Origin: Leisingera sp. NJS204
Lineage (GTDB): Bacteria; Pseudomonadota; Alphaproteobacteria; Rhodobacterales; Rhodobacteraceae
Assembly (NCBI RefSeq): GCF_004123675.1
Contig: NZ_CP035417.1
Coordinates: 2,843,501-2,907,500, forward strand
Length of the DNA: 64,000 bases
Direction of reading: 5' to 3'
The notes beneath the pieces were generated by a model that did not search any database, was not told the DNA's origin, and saw nothing but the letters and a program-made list of their open reading frames with translations. How positions within the stretch are numbered: position 1 is the first letter of the stretch; each line of letters starts with the position of its first letter. Shown here piece by piece: positions 17,501 through 26,231 of this stretch. Position numbers and translations under genes: made by a program.

Positions 17501-17770
17501 ATGAACCACGGTTTCCGCGGTGCGGCAGAGGTTGCGGCAACTCTCGACCACATGGCCGCCTTTGCCCATTTGGCGCAGGTGGTGCAGCCGCATCTGTTTG
17601 ACCTCTATTTCGAGGCAACGCTGGGCCGCGATGATCTGGTGGACTTTATGGAGCGTGAAAACCCGGAGGCGCTCGCCGCCATGCGCGACCGCTTCCGCGC
17701 GCTGTATGACGCGGGCCTCTGGAGCACCCGGCGCAACTCGATCATGGCCGGTCTGGAGGGCGCCGCATGA
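14525..17770 (+). CDS. cobN: cobaltochelatase subunit CobN
   Basis: 1081 residues. The large subunit of the ATP-dependent chelatase that inserts Co2+ into hydrogenobyrinic acid a,c-diamide with CobS and CobT, which are not in this window. Recognisable CobN/BchH-family stretches include HIGAHGTLEWLPGKAVALSG, FIVNDPGEAAQAKRRIGAV, LHIFGTGQ and ELLRRHLQDHGDWPKG. It is shorter than the roughly 1270-residue Pseudomonas-type CobN, but I believe this length is usual in Rhodobacteraceae, and the frame is intact. It overlaps cobG by four bases. A repeat lies between it and cobW. Confidence 0.96.
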   Translation: MHVVFRESHGLDETDTPQDLGQTPGDLVVLSFSDSDLGAFAAGWHRADGALPSLRVANLVALKHPLSVDVYAEQTLEGAKGILVRLIGGESYWSYGLATLQDLARRKGIALAILPADGREDARLDELSTLPVSTLRRLQALCDAGGAVAAQAALAQLSLAAGLYAGPVLGLKSMPQHGFYDPAKGVLANLPAPDKPLVLVSFYRSYLTAADTAPVDALIADLRARGYAAYGLVAASLKAPAAADWLRERLPELNPAAIVNATAFSAQGTDGSASPLSTTGCPVFQVALSTARKKDWAGADRGLSPADLAMHVVLPEVDGRIFAGVISFKSPGRKDPDLQYSRFAHRADADRVTAAVDRVDGWLRLAKLPNAEKRLALILSTYPGRDHNLAHAVGLDALASCDEILRALWDQGYTVEPQENTGLRLMDETLSVPLADYKTALATLPQDLQNTLAEAWGSPDQDADCRNGAFHFKALRAGKALIALQPERGEVKTRVDDYHDLDRTPRHAYVAFYLWLRSQSDALIHIGAHGTLEWLPGKAVALSGACWPEVLTGPLPVAYPFIVNDPGEAAQAKRRIGAVTIGHLPPPLAQTTLPEGMARLESLLDEYSTADGLDPARRDRLIDDIRAEAQGTGVEADLGLTPGTSPAEAITRIDAFVCDIKESQYGEGLHIFGTGQCGAEERAGLITALDGRIVTPGPSGSPFRGRSDVIPTGRNLFTTDPRAVPSRAAHAQGVKLAEELLRRHLQDHGDWPKGLVIDLWGSATMRTAGEEFAMALHLAGLAPKWDEGSERVSGFEVLPLSMLNRPRIDVTLRVSGLFRDVFPGLAQMFESAAAALAQREEAQTDNPYLTEIPRVFGPKPGQYGLSMNPHLDDYTDEARAAAGEAWLNASSHAIDAKGAISDAREALETRLQGADSFVHLQDLPETDLLVASDYAAHEAGFAAAMARIGQKTPALYHMDATRPDKPQARSLGEEIARVTRARAANPDWATSMMNHGFRGAAEVAATLDHMAAFAHLAQVVQPHLFDLYFEATLGRDDLVDFMERENPEALAAMRDRFRALYDAGLWSTRRNSIMAGLEGAA

Positions 17771-18930
17771 GCGGCGCGCCCGAACCCAAGGTCTACGGCT
17801 GGTGCCCCGGCGCGCTGCGGCCGATGATGTCCGGCGACGGTCTGGTGGTGCGGGTGCGTGCGCCGCTTAGTAAACTTTCCGTAACCCAGGCGCGCGGTGT
17901 GGCAAGACTTTCGCAAGAATTCGGCAACGGCCTGCTGGACATTTCCGCCCGCGCCAACCTGCAGATGCGCGGCATCCGCGAAGACGCCCACGCAGAGCTG
18001 ATCGAAGCCTTGCGCGATCTTGGCCTGATCGACCCGGACGCTAGCGCCGAAGCCCGCCGCAATGTCCTCCCCGCCCCTTTTTGGGCAACGGGCGACGACA
18101 CCCACGCCATCGCCACTGATCTCAGCGCCGCACTGACCGCCGCCGCAGACCTCACCCTGCCCGGCAAGTTCGGCTTTGCTGTCGACTGCGGCGCGGCGCC
18201 GGTCCTGCAGGACACCGCCGCCGACATCCGCGTTGAGCGCACAGGCGGGGCCCTCATCCTGCGCGCCGACGGTTGCGGCACCGGCCTGCCCGTCACACGT
18301 GAATCCGCCGCCCCCGAAGCCCTCGCCCTTGCCCGCTGGTTCCTGAAACAAGGCGGCGCACCCGAGGGCCGTGGCAGGATGCGCCGTCTCATTGCGCGCC
18401 GCGGGCCGCCGGCGGCGCATGCCGCACCGGTGGCAGGGGCCGGATTCACCGCAAAACCGGGCGCTGTCCCCGCGGGGACACTCGCCGCTTTGGAATTCGG
18501 CCAGATGCCCGCCGCCACATTGGCAGACCTTGCGGATCACGGCGAAATCCGCCTGACCCCCTGGCGCGCGCTGCTGGTGGAAGGGGCCGCCAGCCTGCCG
18601 CCCCTACCCGGCCTGATCCTGGATGCAACGGATCCGCGCCTGCAGGTCATCGCCTGCACCGGCGCACCCGGCTGCCTGCAGGCGCTGTCTTCCACCCGTG
18701 ATCTGGCACGGCAATTGGCACCGCATGTCCCCGCGGGGACGCGTCTGCATGTCTCCGGCTGTGCCAAGGGCTGTGCCTGTCCCGGTCCGGCGCCGCTCAC
18801 CCTGACCGCAACCTCCCAAGACGACTTCTCCCTGATCCGCCATGGCACCGCCGCGGATCAGCCGCTAAAGACCCACCTGAGCGCCGATGCCTTGCGCGCC
18901 GCTCCCGAACTTCTGACAGAGGGCAGCTGA
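17767..18930 (+). CDS. cobG: precorrin-3B synthase
   Basis: 387 residues. The oxygen-dependent Fe-S monooxygenase that makes precorrin-3B in the aerobic pathway. It has the nitrite/sulfite-reductase-like fold: ferredoxin-like half-domains beginning YGWCPGALRPM, an ISARANLQMRGI motif near residue 60, and the cluster cysteines near the C-terminus (CTGAPGC, then VSGCAKGCACPG). Its presence defines the aerobic, late-cobalt route. It starts inside the cobN stop (ATGA). Confidence 0.93.
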   Translation: MSGAPEPKVYGWCPGALRPMMSGDGLVVRVRAPLSKLSVTQARGVARLSQEFGNGLLDISARANLQMRGIREDAHAELIEALRDLGLIDPDASAEARRNVLPAPFWATGDDTHAIATDLSAALTAAADLTLPGKFGFAVDCGAAPVLQDTAADIRVERTGGALILRADGCGTGLPVTRESAAPEALALARWFLKQGGAPEGRGRMRRLIARRGPPAAHAAPVAGAGFTAKPGAVPAGTLAALEFGQMPAATLADLADHGEIRLTPWRALLVEGAASLPPLPGLILDATDPRLQVIACTGAPGCLQALSSTRDLARQLAPHVPAGTRLHVSGCAKGCACPGPAPLTLTATSQDDFSLIRHGTAADQPLKTHLSADALRAAPELLTEGS

Positions 18931-18931
18931 C

Positions 18932-19561
18932 ATGCGCCACACCTATGAAACCAACGGCGCGGCGATCTACGCCGAAAGCTTTGCCACCATCCGCCGCGAG
19001 GCCGATCTGGCCCGCTTCAACAAGGACGAGGAAAGCGTCGTCGTGCGCATGATCCACGCCGCCGGCATGGTGGGGCTGGAAGAGCATGTGCGCTTTTCCG
19101 ACGGCATGGCCGAGACCGCCCGCGCAGCACTTGCCAAAGGCGCGCCGATCCTATGCGACGCCTATATGGTCAGCGAAGGCATCACCCGCCCGCGCCTGCC
19201 CGCGGACAACGAGGTGATCTGCACCCTGCGCGACCCCAAGGTGCCTGAGATGGCCAAGGAGATGTCCAACACCCGCTCGGCGGCGGCGCTGGAACTGTGG
19301 CGCCCGAAACTGGAAGGCGCCGTGGTCGCCATCGGCAACGCCCCCACCGCGCTGTTCCATCTGCTGAATATGCTGCAAGACCCCGCCTGCCCCCGCCCTG
19401 CCGCGATCATCGGCTGCCCGGTGGGTTTTGTCGGTGCGATGGAATCCAAGGATGCGCTGATGCAGGACCTGCCGGTGCCGTCAATGATCGTCAAAGGCCG
19501 CCTTGGCGGCTCCGCAATCACCGTCGCCGCCGTTAACGCGCTGGCGAGCTGGAAAGAGTAA
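18932..19561 (+). CDS. cobH: precorrin-8X methylmutase
   Basis: 209 residues. Moves the C-11 methyl to C-12 to give hydrogenobyrinic acid. The expected catalytic His is in VVRMIHAAGMVG near residue 43, and EMSNTRSAAALELW and IGNAPTALFHLL are conserved family stretches. It follows the cobG stop by one base and leads into cobI with a 3-base gap, part of the tightly packed run. Confidence 0.95.
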   Translation: MRHTYETNGAAIYAESFATIRREADLARFNKDEESVVVRMIHAAGMVGLEEHVRFSDGMAETARAALAKGAPILCDAYMVSEGITRPRLPADNEVICTLRDPKVPEMAKEMSNTRSAAALELWRPKLEGAVVAIGNAPTALFHLLNMLQDPACPRPAAIIGCPVGFVGAMESKDALMQDLPVPSMIVKGRLGGSAITVAAVNALASWKE

Positions 19562-19564
19562 CCC

Positions 19565-20293
19565 ATGACCGTTTCCAAGGGTAAAGTCATCTGCGCCGGG
19601 CTTGGCCCCGGGGATCCCGACCTGATGAGCGTGCGGTCGCACCGGGTGATCTCCGGCGCGCGCCACATCGCCTATTTCCGCAAAGCCGGCCGTCAGGGCC
19701 AGGCCCGCGCCATCGTCGAGGGGATGCTGGCAGACGGGGTCACCGAACACGCGATGGAATACCCGGTGACGACCGAGATCCATTTCTCGGACCCCGAGTA
19801 CAACCGGGTTCTGTCGGAGTTTTATGATCAGTGGGCAGACACTCTGGCCGAGATTGCCAAAGGCGAGGACGTGGTGGTGCTCTGTGAGGGCGATCCGTTC
19901 CTTTATGGCTCTTATATGCATCTCTACACCCGCCTGCAGTGCCGCGCCGCGCAGGAGATTATCCCCGGCATCACCGGCATGTCCGGCTGCTGGACCGCCT
20001 CCGGCCAGCCGATTACCTGGGGGGACGATGTGCTGACCGTGGCAATGGCGACCCTCAGCGAGGATGAGCTGGCCAAGCGCGCAGCGGAAACCGACGCGCT
20101 GGTGGTGATGAAGATCGGCCGCAACCTGCCCAAGCTGCGCCGGGCGCTGGAGCGTGCGGGCCGCGCAGATGACGCCTGGCTGGTTGAACGCGGCACCATG
20201 CCGGGGCAGACTGTGCAGAAGCTGTCGGAGATCGACGGTGAGGTGCCTTACTTCTCCATCGTATTGGTTCACGGACAGGGGCGCCGGCCATGA
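19565..20293 (+). CDS. cobI: precorrin-2 C20-methyltransferase
   Basis: 242 residues. A SAM-dependent tetrapyrrole methylase that adds the C-20 methyl to precorrin-2. Characteristic motifs are GLGPGDPDLMSVR at the N-terminus, VVLCEGDPFLYGSYMH (near residue 105) and the IIPGITGMSG loop. The C-terminus overlaps cobJ by four bases. Confidence 0.94.
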   Translation: MTVSKGKVICAGLGPGDPDLMSVRSHRVISGARHIAYFRKAGRQGQARAIVEGMLADGVTEHAMEYPVTTEIHFSDPEYNRVLSEFYDQWADTLAEIAKGEDVVVLCEGDPFLYGSYMHLYTRLQCRAAQEIIPGITGMSGCWTASGQPITWGDDVLTVAMATLSEDELAKRAAETDALVVMKIGRNLPKLRRALERAGRADDAWLVERGTMPGQTVQKLSEIDGEVPYFSIVLVHGQGRRP

Positions 20294-21054
20294 AACTATC
20301 GCAAAACGGTTGGGTGGTGATTGCCGGCCTCGGCCCCGGAAACGACGCGCTGGTGACGCAGGAAGTGCGCGACATCATTGACGAAGCTACTGATATCGTT
20401 GGCTATATTCCCTATGTCAAACGCATCGAGCCGCGTGAGGGGCTGACCCTGCACGCCACTGACAACCGGGTCGAGGTCGACCGCGCCACCCATGCGCTGG
20501 AGATGGCCGCCGAAGGCAAGCGCGTTGTCGTGGTTTCCTCCGGCGATCCGGGGGTCTTCGCGATGGCCTCTGCCGTGTTCGAGGCGCTGGAAAACAGTGC
20601 GGAAGCCCACCCCGAGTGGCTGGATCTGGAAATCAAGGTGCTGCCCGGAATCACCGCCATGCTGGCTGCCGCGGCCGCCATTGGCGCGCCCTTGGGGCAT
20701 GATTTTGCCGCCATCAACCTCAGCGACAACCTGAAACCCTGGAGCCTGATTGAGAAGCGTCTGCAGCTGGTCGGTGAGGCTGGTCTGGCGATGGCGTTTT
20801 ACAACCCGCGCTCGAAGTCGCGGCCGCATCAGTTTGCCCGCGCTTTGGAAATCCTGCGCGAAGCCTGCGGCGCGGAGACGCTGATCACCTTTGCCCGTGA
20901 TGTGACCAAGCCGGGGCAAGAGCTACTGACGGTGCCGCTGAAGGATGCAACACCCGAGATGGCCGACATGCGCACCGTGGTGATTGTCGGGAACCGCGAC
21001 ACGCGGCGGGTCGGCAATTACGTCTACACCCCCCGCTTCGCAGCTGAGGGTTAA
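20290..21054 (+). CDS. cobJ: precorrin-3B C17-methyltransferase
   Basis: 254 residues. Performs C-17 methylation with ring contraction. It shows the tetrapyrrole methylase order: IAGLGPGNDALVTQEV, VGYIPYVKRI (typical of CobJ), VVVSSGDPGVFAMASAVFE, VLPGITAMLAAAA and MAFYNPRSKSRPHQ. Its last bases overlap the end of the opposing cobK, and cobL resumes the plus-strand order beyond cobK. Confidence 0.95.
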   Translation: MKLSQNGWVVIAGLGPGNDALVTQEVRDIIDEATDIVGYIPYVKRIEPREGLTLHATDNRVEVDRATHALEMAAEGKRVVVVSSGDPGVFAMASAVFEALENSAEAHPEWLDLEIKVLPGITAMLAAAAAIGAPLGHDFAAINLSDNLKPWSLIEKRLQLVGEAGLAMAFYNPRSKSRPHQFARALEILREACGAETLITFARDVTKPGQELLTVPLKDATPEMADMRTVVIVGNRDTRRVGNYVYTPRFAAEG

Positions 21055-21791
21055 ACGGGGGAATGGGACAGCCAGGCCATAACCTCTGCCACGCTGCCCT
21101 TTATGGGCCGCACGGGCACCTGTGGCCTGCCGATCATGATGACCGGCAGGCCGAGGTCGCGCGCGGCAGTGAGCTTGGCCGCCGCGCCCGCGCCGCCGGC
21201 ATTCTTGGCGATCACATGAGTGATACCATGGCGCTGCATCAGGCCGGTGTCACCCGCCGCGTCAAACGGTCCGCGGGCGATTTCGACAGTGGCATGCGGC
21301 AGCGGCAGAGGGGCCTCCGGCGCATCCACCAGCCGCAGCAGGTAATGATGCTGAGGCTTGGCTGCGAACTGGGTGAGGTTCTGCTTGCCGATCGCCAGAA
21401 ACACCCGCGCCGCTGCCGTGGGCAGAGCGTTCACCGCGCCTTCGATGCAGTCCGTGTGGATCCAGCGGTCATCTTTCCCCGCCTGCCAGGCCGGGCGTTC
21501 AAAAGCACACAGGGGCGTGCCTGCCGCCGTGCACGCGTGAACCGCATTGGTGCTCATCTGTGCCGCAAAAGGATGCGTGGCATCCACCACATGGGTGATG
21601 CTTTCGGCCTTCAGATAGGCAGACAGCCCTTCCACGCCGCCGAAACCGCCCACGCGGGTGGGCAGCGGCTGGCTGACCGGCTTGGCGGTGCGCCCCGCAT
21701 AAGAGAACACCGCATCCGCGCCGCCCTCGGCGAGGGTCTTGGCCAGTGCCGAGGCCTCGGTGGTGCCGCCCAGAAGAAGGATGCGTGTCAT
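21051..21791 (-). CDS. cobK: precorrin-6A reductase
   Basis: 246 residues. NADPH-dependent reduction of precorrin-6A. The N-terminus MTRILLLGGTTEASALAKTL is typical of CobK/CbiJ, with the family segments THVVDATHPFAAQM, HYLLRLVD and VIAKNAGGAGAAAKL. It is the only gene reversed inside the cob run. Its 3' end overlaps cobJ by four bases and its start codon overlaps the cobL start codon head to head (CATG at 21789-21792). It therefore has no private 5' region, and its promoter must lie within cobL coding sequence. Confidence 0.94.
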   Translation of the reverse strand: MTRILLLGGTTEASALAKTLAEGGADAVFSYAGRTAKPVSQPLPTRVGGFGGVEGLSAYLKAESITHVVDATHPFAAQMSTNAVHACTAAGTPLCAFERPAWQAGKDDRWIHTDCIEGAVNALPTAAARVFLAIGKQNLTQFAAKPQHHYLLRLVDAPEAPLPLPHATVEIARGPFDAAGDTGLMQRHGITHVIAKNAGGAGAAAKLTAARDLGLPVIMIGRPQVPVRPIKGSVAEVMAWLSHSPV

Positions 21792-22985
21792 GTCTGATGG
21801 CCCTTTGAGACAGTGGCTTACGATCATCGGTCTGGGCGAAAATGGACTGGAAGGCCTGAGTGATGCAAGCCGGAAGGCGCTGGCCGGGGCCGAAGTTATC
21901 TTTGGCGGCCCAAGGCACCTGGAGCTGGTGGAGGCTAGCGCCAAAGGGCAGCCCTGGCCGGTGCCGTTTTCCACTGAACCCGTCCTGGCCGCACGCGGAC
22001 GGCGTGTCGCCGTGCTGGCTTCGGGTGATCCATTCTGGCATGGCGCTGGTGGCTCGCTGATGCGGGATCTGGAGGCAGGTGAATGGGTGTCGCACCCGGC
22101 GCCATCGTGTTTTGCGCTGGCGGCAAACCGGCTGGGCTGGAAGCTGGAAGAGGTCCTGTGCCTGGGGTTGCATGCAGCACCTTACACGCGGCTGCTGCCG
22201 CTGCTGGGCCGGGGTGTGCGGGTGATCTGCACCCTGCGGGATGGGGCGGCGCCTGCGGAATTGGCGGCCTGGCTGGTTGCGAATGGCCAGCCGGATGCGC
22301 AGCTGTGTGTGATGGAGCGGCTTGGCGGCCCCAAGGAACGGCTGTTCCTTACCACTGCCGGGGAATGGGATTTGGCGCCGGGGGGGCTCCGGTCCTTATG
22401 GCCATCGAGGCCATGCGGCCCGGGCTGCCGCAGGCTTCGGGTCTAGCGGATGCGCATTTCATCAGCGATGGGCAGATCACCAAGCGGCCCATCCGGGCGC
22501 TGACGCTGTCGGCGCTGGCGCCGCGTGCGGGAGAGCTGTTGTGGGATATTGGCGGCGGCTCCGGCTCGGTCTCGGTCGAGTGGTGCCTGGCCGCCCCCGG
22601 TGCACGGGCCATTACCTTTGAGCCGCGCGAGAGCCGGCTGGAGAACATCCGCGCCAATGCGTCCGCCTTTGGTCTGGACCACAGAATGACCGCGGTGCCG
22701 GGCAAGGCGCCGGATGTGCTGGACGGCCACTCCCTGCCCGATTGTGTGTTCATTGGCGGCGGCGGCTCGCAAGAGCTGCTGGACCACCTGTGGGACATGC
22801 TGCCCGAGGGCACCCGGCTGGTGGCCAATGGTGTCACGTTGGAAACGGAAACGCTGCTGATGCAGGCCCATGCGACGCGCGGCGGTCATCTGCTGAAGGC
22901 CGAGATCGCCGAGGCCGGCCCCTTGGGAACCATGCGCGACTGGCGACGGGCGCGGCCCGTTATTCAGTGGAGCGTCACGCGATGA
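21790..22985 (+). pseudogene. cobL: precorrin-6Y methyltransferase CobL, frameshifted as read
   Basis: Bifunctional enzyme: the CbiE half methylates C-5 and the CbiT half methylates C-15 and decarboxylates. The CbiE half (LTIIGLGENGLEGLS, VAVLASGDPFWHG) runs from 21790 in one frame. The CbiT half (LLWDIGGGSGSVSVEW, VFIGGGGSQELLD) ends at 22985 in the -1 frame. The switch is at a run of seven G (22380-22386); one more G would give a continuous normal-length protein. All other cob genes look intact, so a sequencing error, or a real split into CbiE (to 22446) and CbiT (from ATG 22398), is as likely as true inactivation. Confidence 0.85.
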
Positions 22986-23359
22986 AAGTGGCGGGGATCG
23001 GCTTTCGCGCCGCCGCCACGGCGGCGGATTTGCAGGCCGCGCTGGCGCTGACCGGGGAGCGTGTGGATGCGTTGGCTTCGGTTGCGGAGAAAGCCGCTGC
23101 GCCTGTCATGCAAGCGTTTGCCCAAACCATCGGCCTGCCAGTGATTTCACTGCAGGAACAGGATATTGCCGGGGAGCAGACGCTGACTTGCTCGCCCCGG
23201 ATCAAGGCGCGGTTCGGCACCGGGTCGCTGGCGGAAGCCGCGGCGCTGGCCGGGGCGCGCCATGGGGCAGCGGGCGCAAAATCACGCCTGCTCGCCCCCA
23301 GAGTTGTCACCGCGGATGGGCTTGCCACCGCGGCCATAGCAGAGAGACTTGAGCCATGA
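22982..23359 (+). CDS. cobE: CobE / CbiG C-terminal-like cobalamin protein
   Basis: 125 residues. CobE matches the C-terminal domain of CbiG; it is needed in the aerobic pathway though its reaction is not clear. Features: [17 protein letters not shown] at the N-terminus, the typical IGLPVISL stretch, and a C-terminal [15 protein letters not shown] followed by [19 protein letters not shown]. The ATG at 22982 overlaps the cobL stop (ATGA), and its own end overlaps cobM in the same way. Confidence 0.85.
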   Translation: MKVAGIGFRAAATAADLQAALALTGERVDALASVAEKAAAPVMQAFAQTIGLPVISLQEQDIAGEQTLTCSPRIKARFGTGSLAEAAALAGARHGAAGAKSRLLAPRVVTADGLATAAIAERLEP

Positions 23360-24150
23360 CCGTTCACTTCATTGGCGCCGGACCGGGCGCTGCCGATCTT
23401 CTGACCCTGCGCGGGCGCGATATCCTCGCTTCCTGCCCCGTGTGCCTGTATGCGGGTTCGCTGGTGCCGGAGGAAATCCTGAGTCACTGCCCGGCGGACG
23501 CCAAGGTGGTGAACACGGCGGCGATGGATCTGGACACCATTGTGGGTGAAATCAAGGCGGCGCACGCGGCGGGTCAGGATGTGGCACGGCTGCATTCCGG
23601 CGATCTGTCGGTGTGGTCCGCAATGGGTGAGCAGATCCGGCGGCTGAAGGCCGAGGGCATTCCAGTCAGCGTCACCCCCGGTGTTCCGTCCTTTGCCGCG
23701 GCGGCTGCGGCGCTGGGAACCGAGCTGACACTGCCCGGCCTTGGCCAGTCGGTGGTGCTGACACGGACACCGGGGCGGGCGTCTTCGATGCCCGCGGGCG
23801 AGTCGCTGGAGAATTTCGCGCGGACCGGCACCACGCTGGCGATCCACCTGTCGATCGGCAATCTGGATCATGTGGTGGAGAGCCTCACGCCCCACTACGG
23901 CGCAGACTGCCCGGTCGCGGTGGTTTACCGCGCCAGCTGGCCGGATCAGCAGATCATCCGGGCGACACTGGAAACCCTGAAGGCCTCGCTGGACGAGAAG
24001 ATCTCGCGCACTGCGCTGATCCTGGTGGGACCGGTGCTGAAGGGCGAAGGTTTTGACGAGAGCTGTCTTTACGCCGCCGAATACGACCGCCGCTACCGGC
24101 CGCAAAGCGCCGAAAGCCCGTGGTCGAGCTGGACCCATGGCGACGATTGA
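23356..24150 (+). CDS. cobM: precorrin-4 C11-methyltransferase
   Basis: 264 residues. Adds the C-11 methyl group. Motifs: [33 protein letters not shown] (characteristic of CobM/CbiF), [16 protein letters not shown] and [16 protein letters not shown]. Order and spacing are those of a complete tetrapyrrole methylase. It starts inside the cobE stop. Confidence 0.96.
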   Translation: MTVHFIGAGPGAADLLTLRGRDILASCPVCLYAGSLVPEEILSHCPADAKVVNTAAMDLDTIVGEIKAAHAAGQDVARLHSGDLSVWSAMGEQIRRLKAEGIPVSVTPGVPSFAAAAAALGTELTLPGLGQSVVLTRTPGRASSMPAGESLENFARTGTTLAIHLSIGNLDHVVESLTPHYGADCPVAVVYRASWPDQQIIRATLETLKASLDEKISRTALILVGPVLKGEGFDESCLYAAEYDRRYRPQSAESPWSSWTHGDD

Positions 24151-24166
24151 GGGGACGATTGAGACC

Positions 24167-25486
24167 ATGACAGATATGAACCCTCCCGGATTGATGATCT
24201 CGGCGCCGTCTTCGGGCACCGGCAAGACCACCGTGATGCTGGGCCTGCTGCGCGCCCTGGCCGAAGACGGCCTTGCGGTGCAGCCCTACAAGAGCGGGCC
24301 GGACTATATAGACCCGGCTTTCCATCTGGCAGCGGCCAAGCGCCCCAGCTTCAATCTTGATACCTGGGCGATGGACGCACGCCTGCTGGATGCGGTCACC
24401 AGTCAGGCGGCGGGTGCTGAAATCTGCATCGGTGAAGGCTCGATGGGGCTTTATGACGGTGTTGCCACGCGCGGGCAGTCGGGTTTCGGCTCCTCTGCCG
24501 AGACCGCCAAGCGCATGGGCTGGCCGGTGGTGCTGGTGGTGGATGTGGGCGGACAGGCGCAATCGGCAGCGGCCACCGCTTTGGGTTTTAAGAATTATGA
24601 CACCGAAGTGCCCTTTGCCGGGGTCATTCTGAACCGGGTGGCCAGCCCGCGGCATGAGCGGCTGACCCGTCTGGGGATGGAAAAGGCCGGCATCAAGGTG
24701 CTGGGCTCCCTGCCCCGGCGCGGCGATCTGGCGCTGCCGGAGCGGCATTTGGGGCTGATCCAGGCGGTGGAGCATCCCGATCTGGAAGCGGCGATTGCAG
24801 GCTATGCGGCGTTTCTGCGCGAGAATGTCGATCTGGAGGCAATCAAGGCTGCAGCCCTGGCCGGTCAGGCGCCTGCACCGGCCAGCCTGCCCCAGCCGCC
24901 CGCACAGCGGATTGCGCTGGCACGGGATGCGGCGTTTTCCTTTACTTACCCGCATCTGCTGACCGGCTGGCGCGCGGCGGGGGCAGAAATCCTGCCGTTC
25001 TCGCCGCTCGCGGATGAGGCGCCCGCGGCGGACGCCGATCTGGTCTGGCTGCCCGGCGGCTATCCGGAACTGCACGGCGGCACACTGGCGGCGGCAGAGA
25101 CCTTTCGCGCAGGGCTTCGCAAACACGCGCAGAGCAAGCCGGTGCATGGCGAATGCGGCGGCTACATGGCCCTGGGCGAAGCGCTGATCGACAAGGAAGG
25201 CAACCGCCACCGGATGCTGGGCCTCCTGGGTCTTGTGACGTCTTACGAGAAGCGCAAGTTTCACCTCGGCTACCGCCGGGCGATCCTGCAGGCGGGCATG
25301 CCGGGCTTTGACGCAGGTACTGCGCTGCGCGGGCATGAGTTCCACTATTCCACCATTCTGGAAGAACCCGACGCGCCCTTGGCCAACGTCATGGATGCTG
25401 ACGGCGGGCCAGTGCCCGAGACCGGCTCGATCAAAGGCAATGTCACCGGCACCTTCTTTCACCTGATCACCGGAGAGCAGGCATGA
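24167..25486 (+). CDS. cobB: hydrogenobyrinic acid a,c-diamide synthase
   Basis: 439 residues. Amidates side chains a and c of hydrogenobyrinic acid with glutamine and ATP, the step before cobalt insertion. The N-terminal P-loop domain has SAPSSGTGKTTVM and KSGPDYIDPAFH. The C-terminal class-I amidotransferase domain has the nucleophile Cys in VHGECGGYMALGE and the catalytic-His region GHEFHYS. The start at 24167 has GAGGGGACG ten bases upstream; an ATG at 24137 inside cobM would add ten residues. The end overlaps cobA (ATGA). Confidence 0.95.
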   Translation: MTDMNPPGLMISAPSSGTGKTTVMLGLLRALAEDGLAVQPYKSGPDYIDPAFHLAAAKRPSFNLDTWAMDARLLDAVTSQAAGAEICIGEGSMGLYDGVATRGQSGFGSSAETAKRMGWPVVLVVDVGGQAQSAAATALGFKNYDTEVPFAGVILNRVASPRHERLTRLGMEKAGIKVLGSLPRRGDLALPERHLGLIQAVEHPDLEAAIAGYAAFLRENVDLEAIKAAALAGQAPAPASLPQPPAQRIALARDAAFSFTYPHLLTGWRAAGAEILPFSPLADEAPAADADLVWLPGGYPELHGGTLAAAETFRAGLRKHAQSKPVHGECGGYMALGEALIDKEGNRHRMLGLLGLVTSYEKRKFHLGYRRAILQAGMPGFDAGTALRGHEFHYSTILEEPDAPLANVMDADGGPVPETGSIKGNVTGTFFHLITGEQA

Positions 25487-26205
25487 GCGGCTTTGTCAGC
25501 TTTGTCTCTTCCGGCCCCGGTGATCCGGAGCTGCTGACCGTGAAGGCGGTCAAACGGCTGGAGGCGGCGGATGCGGTGCTGTTTGACGATCTGTCGTCGG
25601 GGCCGATCCTGAGCCATGCCCGCGAAGACGCCGATCTGGTCGGCGTCGGCAAACGGGCCGGCCGCCCCTCGCCCAAACAGGACCATGTGAGCCGGCTTTT
25701 GGTGGATTATGCCTCCTCCGGTCTCAATGTGGTGCGGCTGAAGTCGGGCGACGCGGGCGTTTTCGGGCGGCTTGAGGAGGAAATGACAGCGCTGCGCGAA
25801 GCAGGCATTGCGTTTGAGATCGTGCCCGGTGTGACCGCAGCCTCGGCGGCGGCGGCGGCGGCAAACATCCCGCTCACCCGGCGCAAGACGGCACGGCGGC
25901 TGCAATTCATCACCGGCCATGACGTGACCGGCGGATTGCCGGATGACCTGAACATGGCAGCCCTTGCAGATGGCGAAGCCACCACGGTTGTGTATATGGG
26001 CAAGCGCACCTTTGCCGACCTGTCGGAAAAGCTGATGGAAGCCGGCCTGCCGGACGCCACACCGGCGCTGGTGGCGCTTGGCGTCTCGACGCCGGAACAG
26101 TCGCTGCACCGCCACACTGTGGGCGAGCTGCCCGGTCTGCTGCGGGAGATGAAAACCTCTGCGCCGGTGCTGATCCTTTACGGCCCGCTGGCAGAGCCGG
26201 AATGA
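25483..26205 (+). CDS. cobA: uroporphyrinogen-III C-methyltransferase
   Basis: 240 residues. Methylates uroporphyrinogen III at C-2 and C-7 to give precorrin-2, the branch point to B12 and sirohaem. Signatures: VSSGPGDPELLTVKAVKRL, VGVGKRAGRPSPKQD (SUMT-specific), RLKSGDAGVFGRLEEE, IVPGVTAASAAAA and TVVYMGKRT. No CysG-type sirohaem domain is fused. It starts in the cobB stop. Confidence 0.95.
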   Translation: MSGFVSFVSSGPGDPELLTVKAVKRLEAADAVLFDDLSSGPILSHAREDADLVGVGKRAGRPSPKQDHVSRLLVDYASSGLNVVRLKSGDAGVFGRLEEEMTALREAGIAFEIVPGVTAASAAAAAANIPLTRRKTARRLQFITGHDVTGGLPDDLNMAALADGEATTVVYMGKRTFADLSEKLMEAGLPDATPALVALGVSTPEQSLHRHTVGELPGLLREMKTSAPVLILYGPLAEPE

Positions 26206-26231
26206 GACCGGACCTTGAGAAAGACACAGCC

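Noticed and set aside
22083-22397. Separate protein in the second cobL frame upstream of 22398
   Set aside because: This part is an out-of-frame reading of the CbiE half; only the sequence from about 22380 onward is CbiT.
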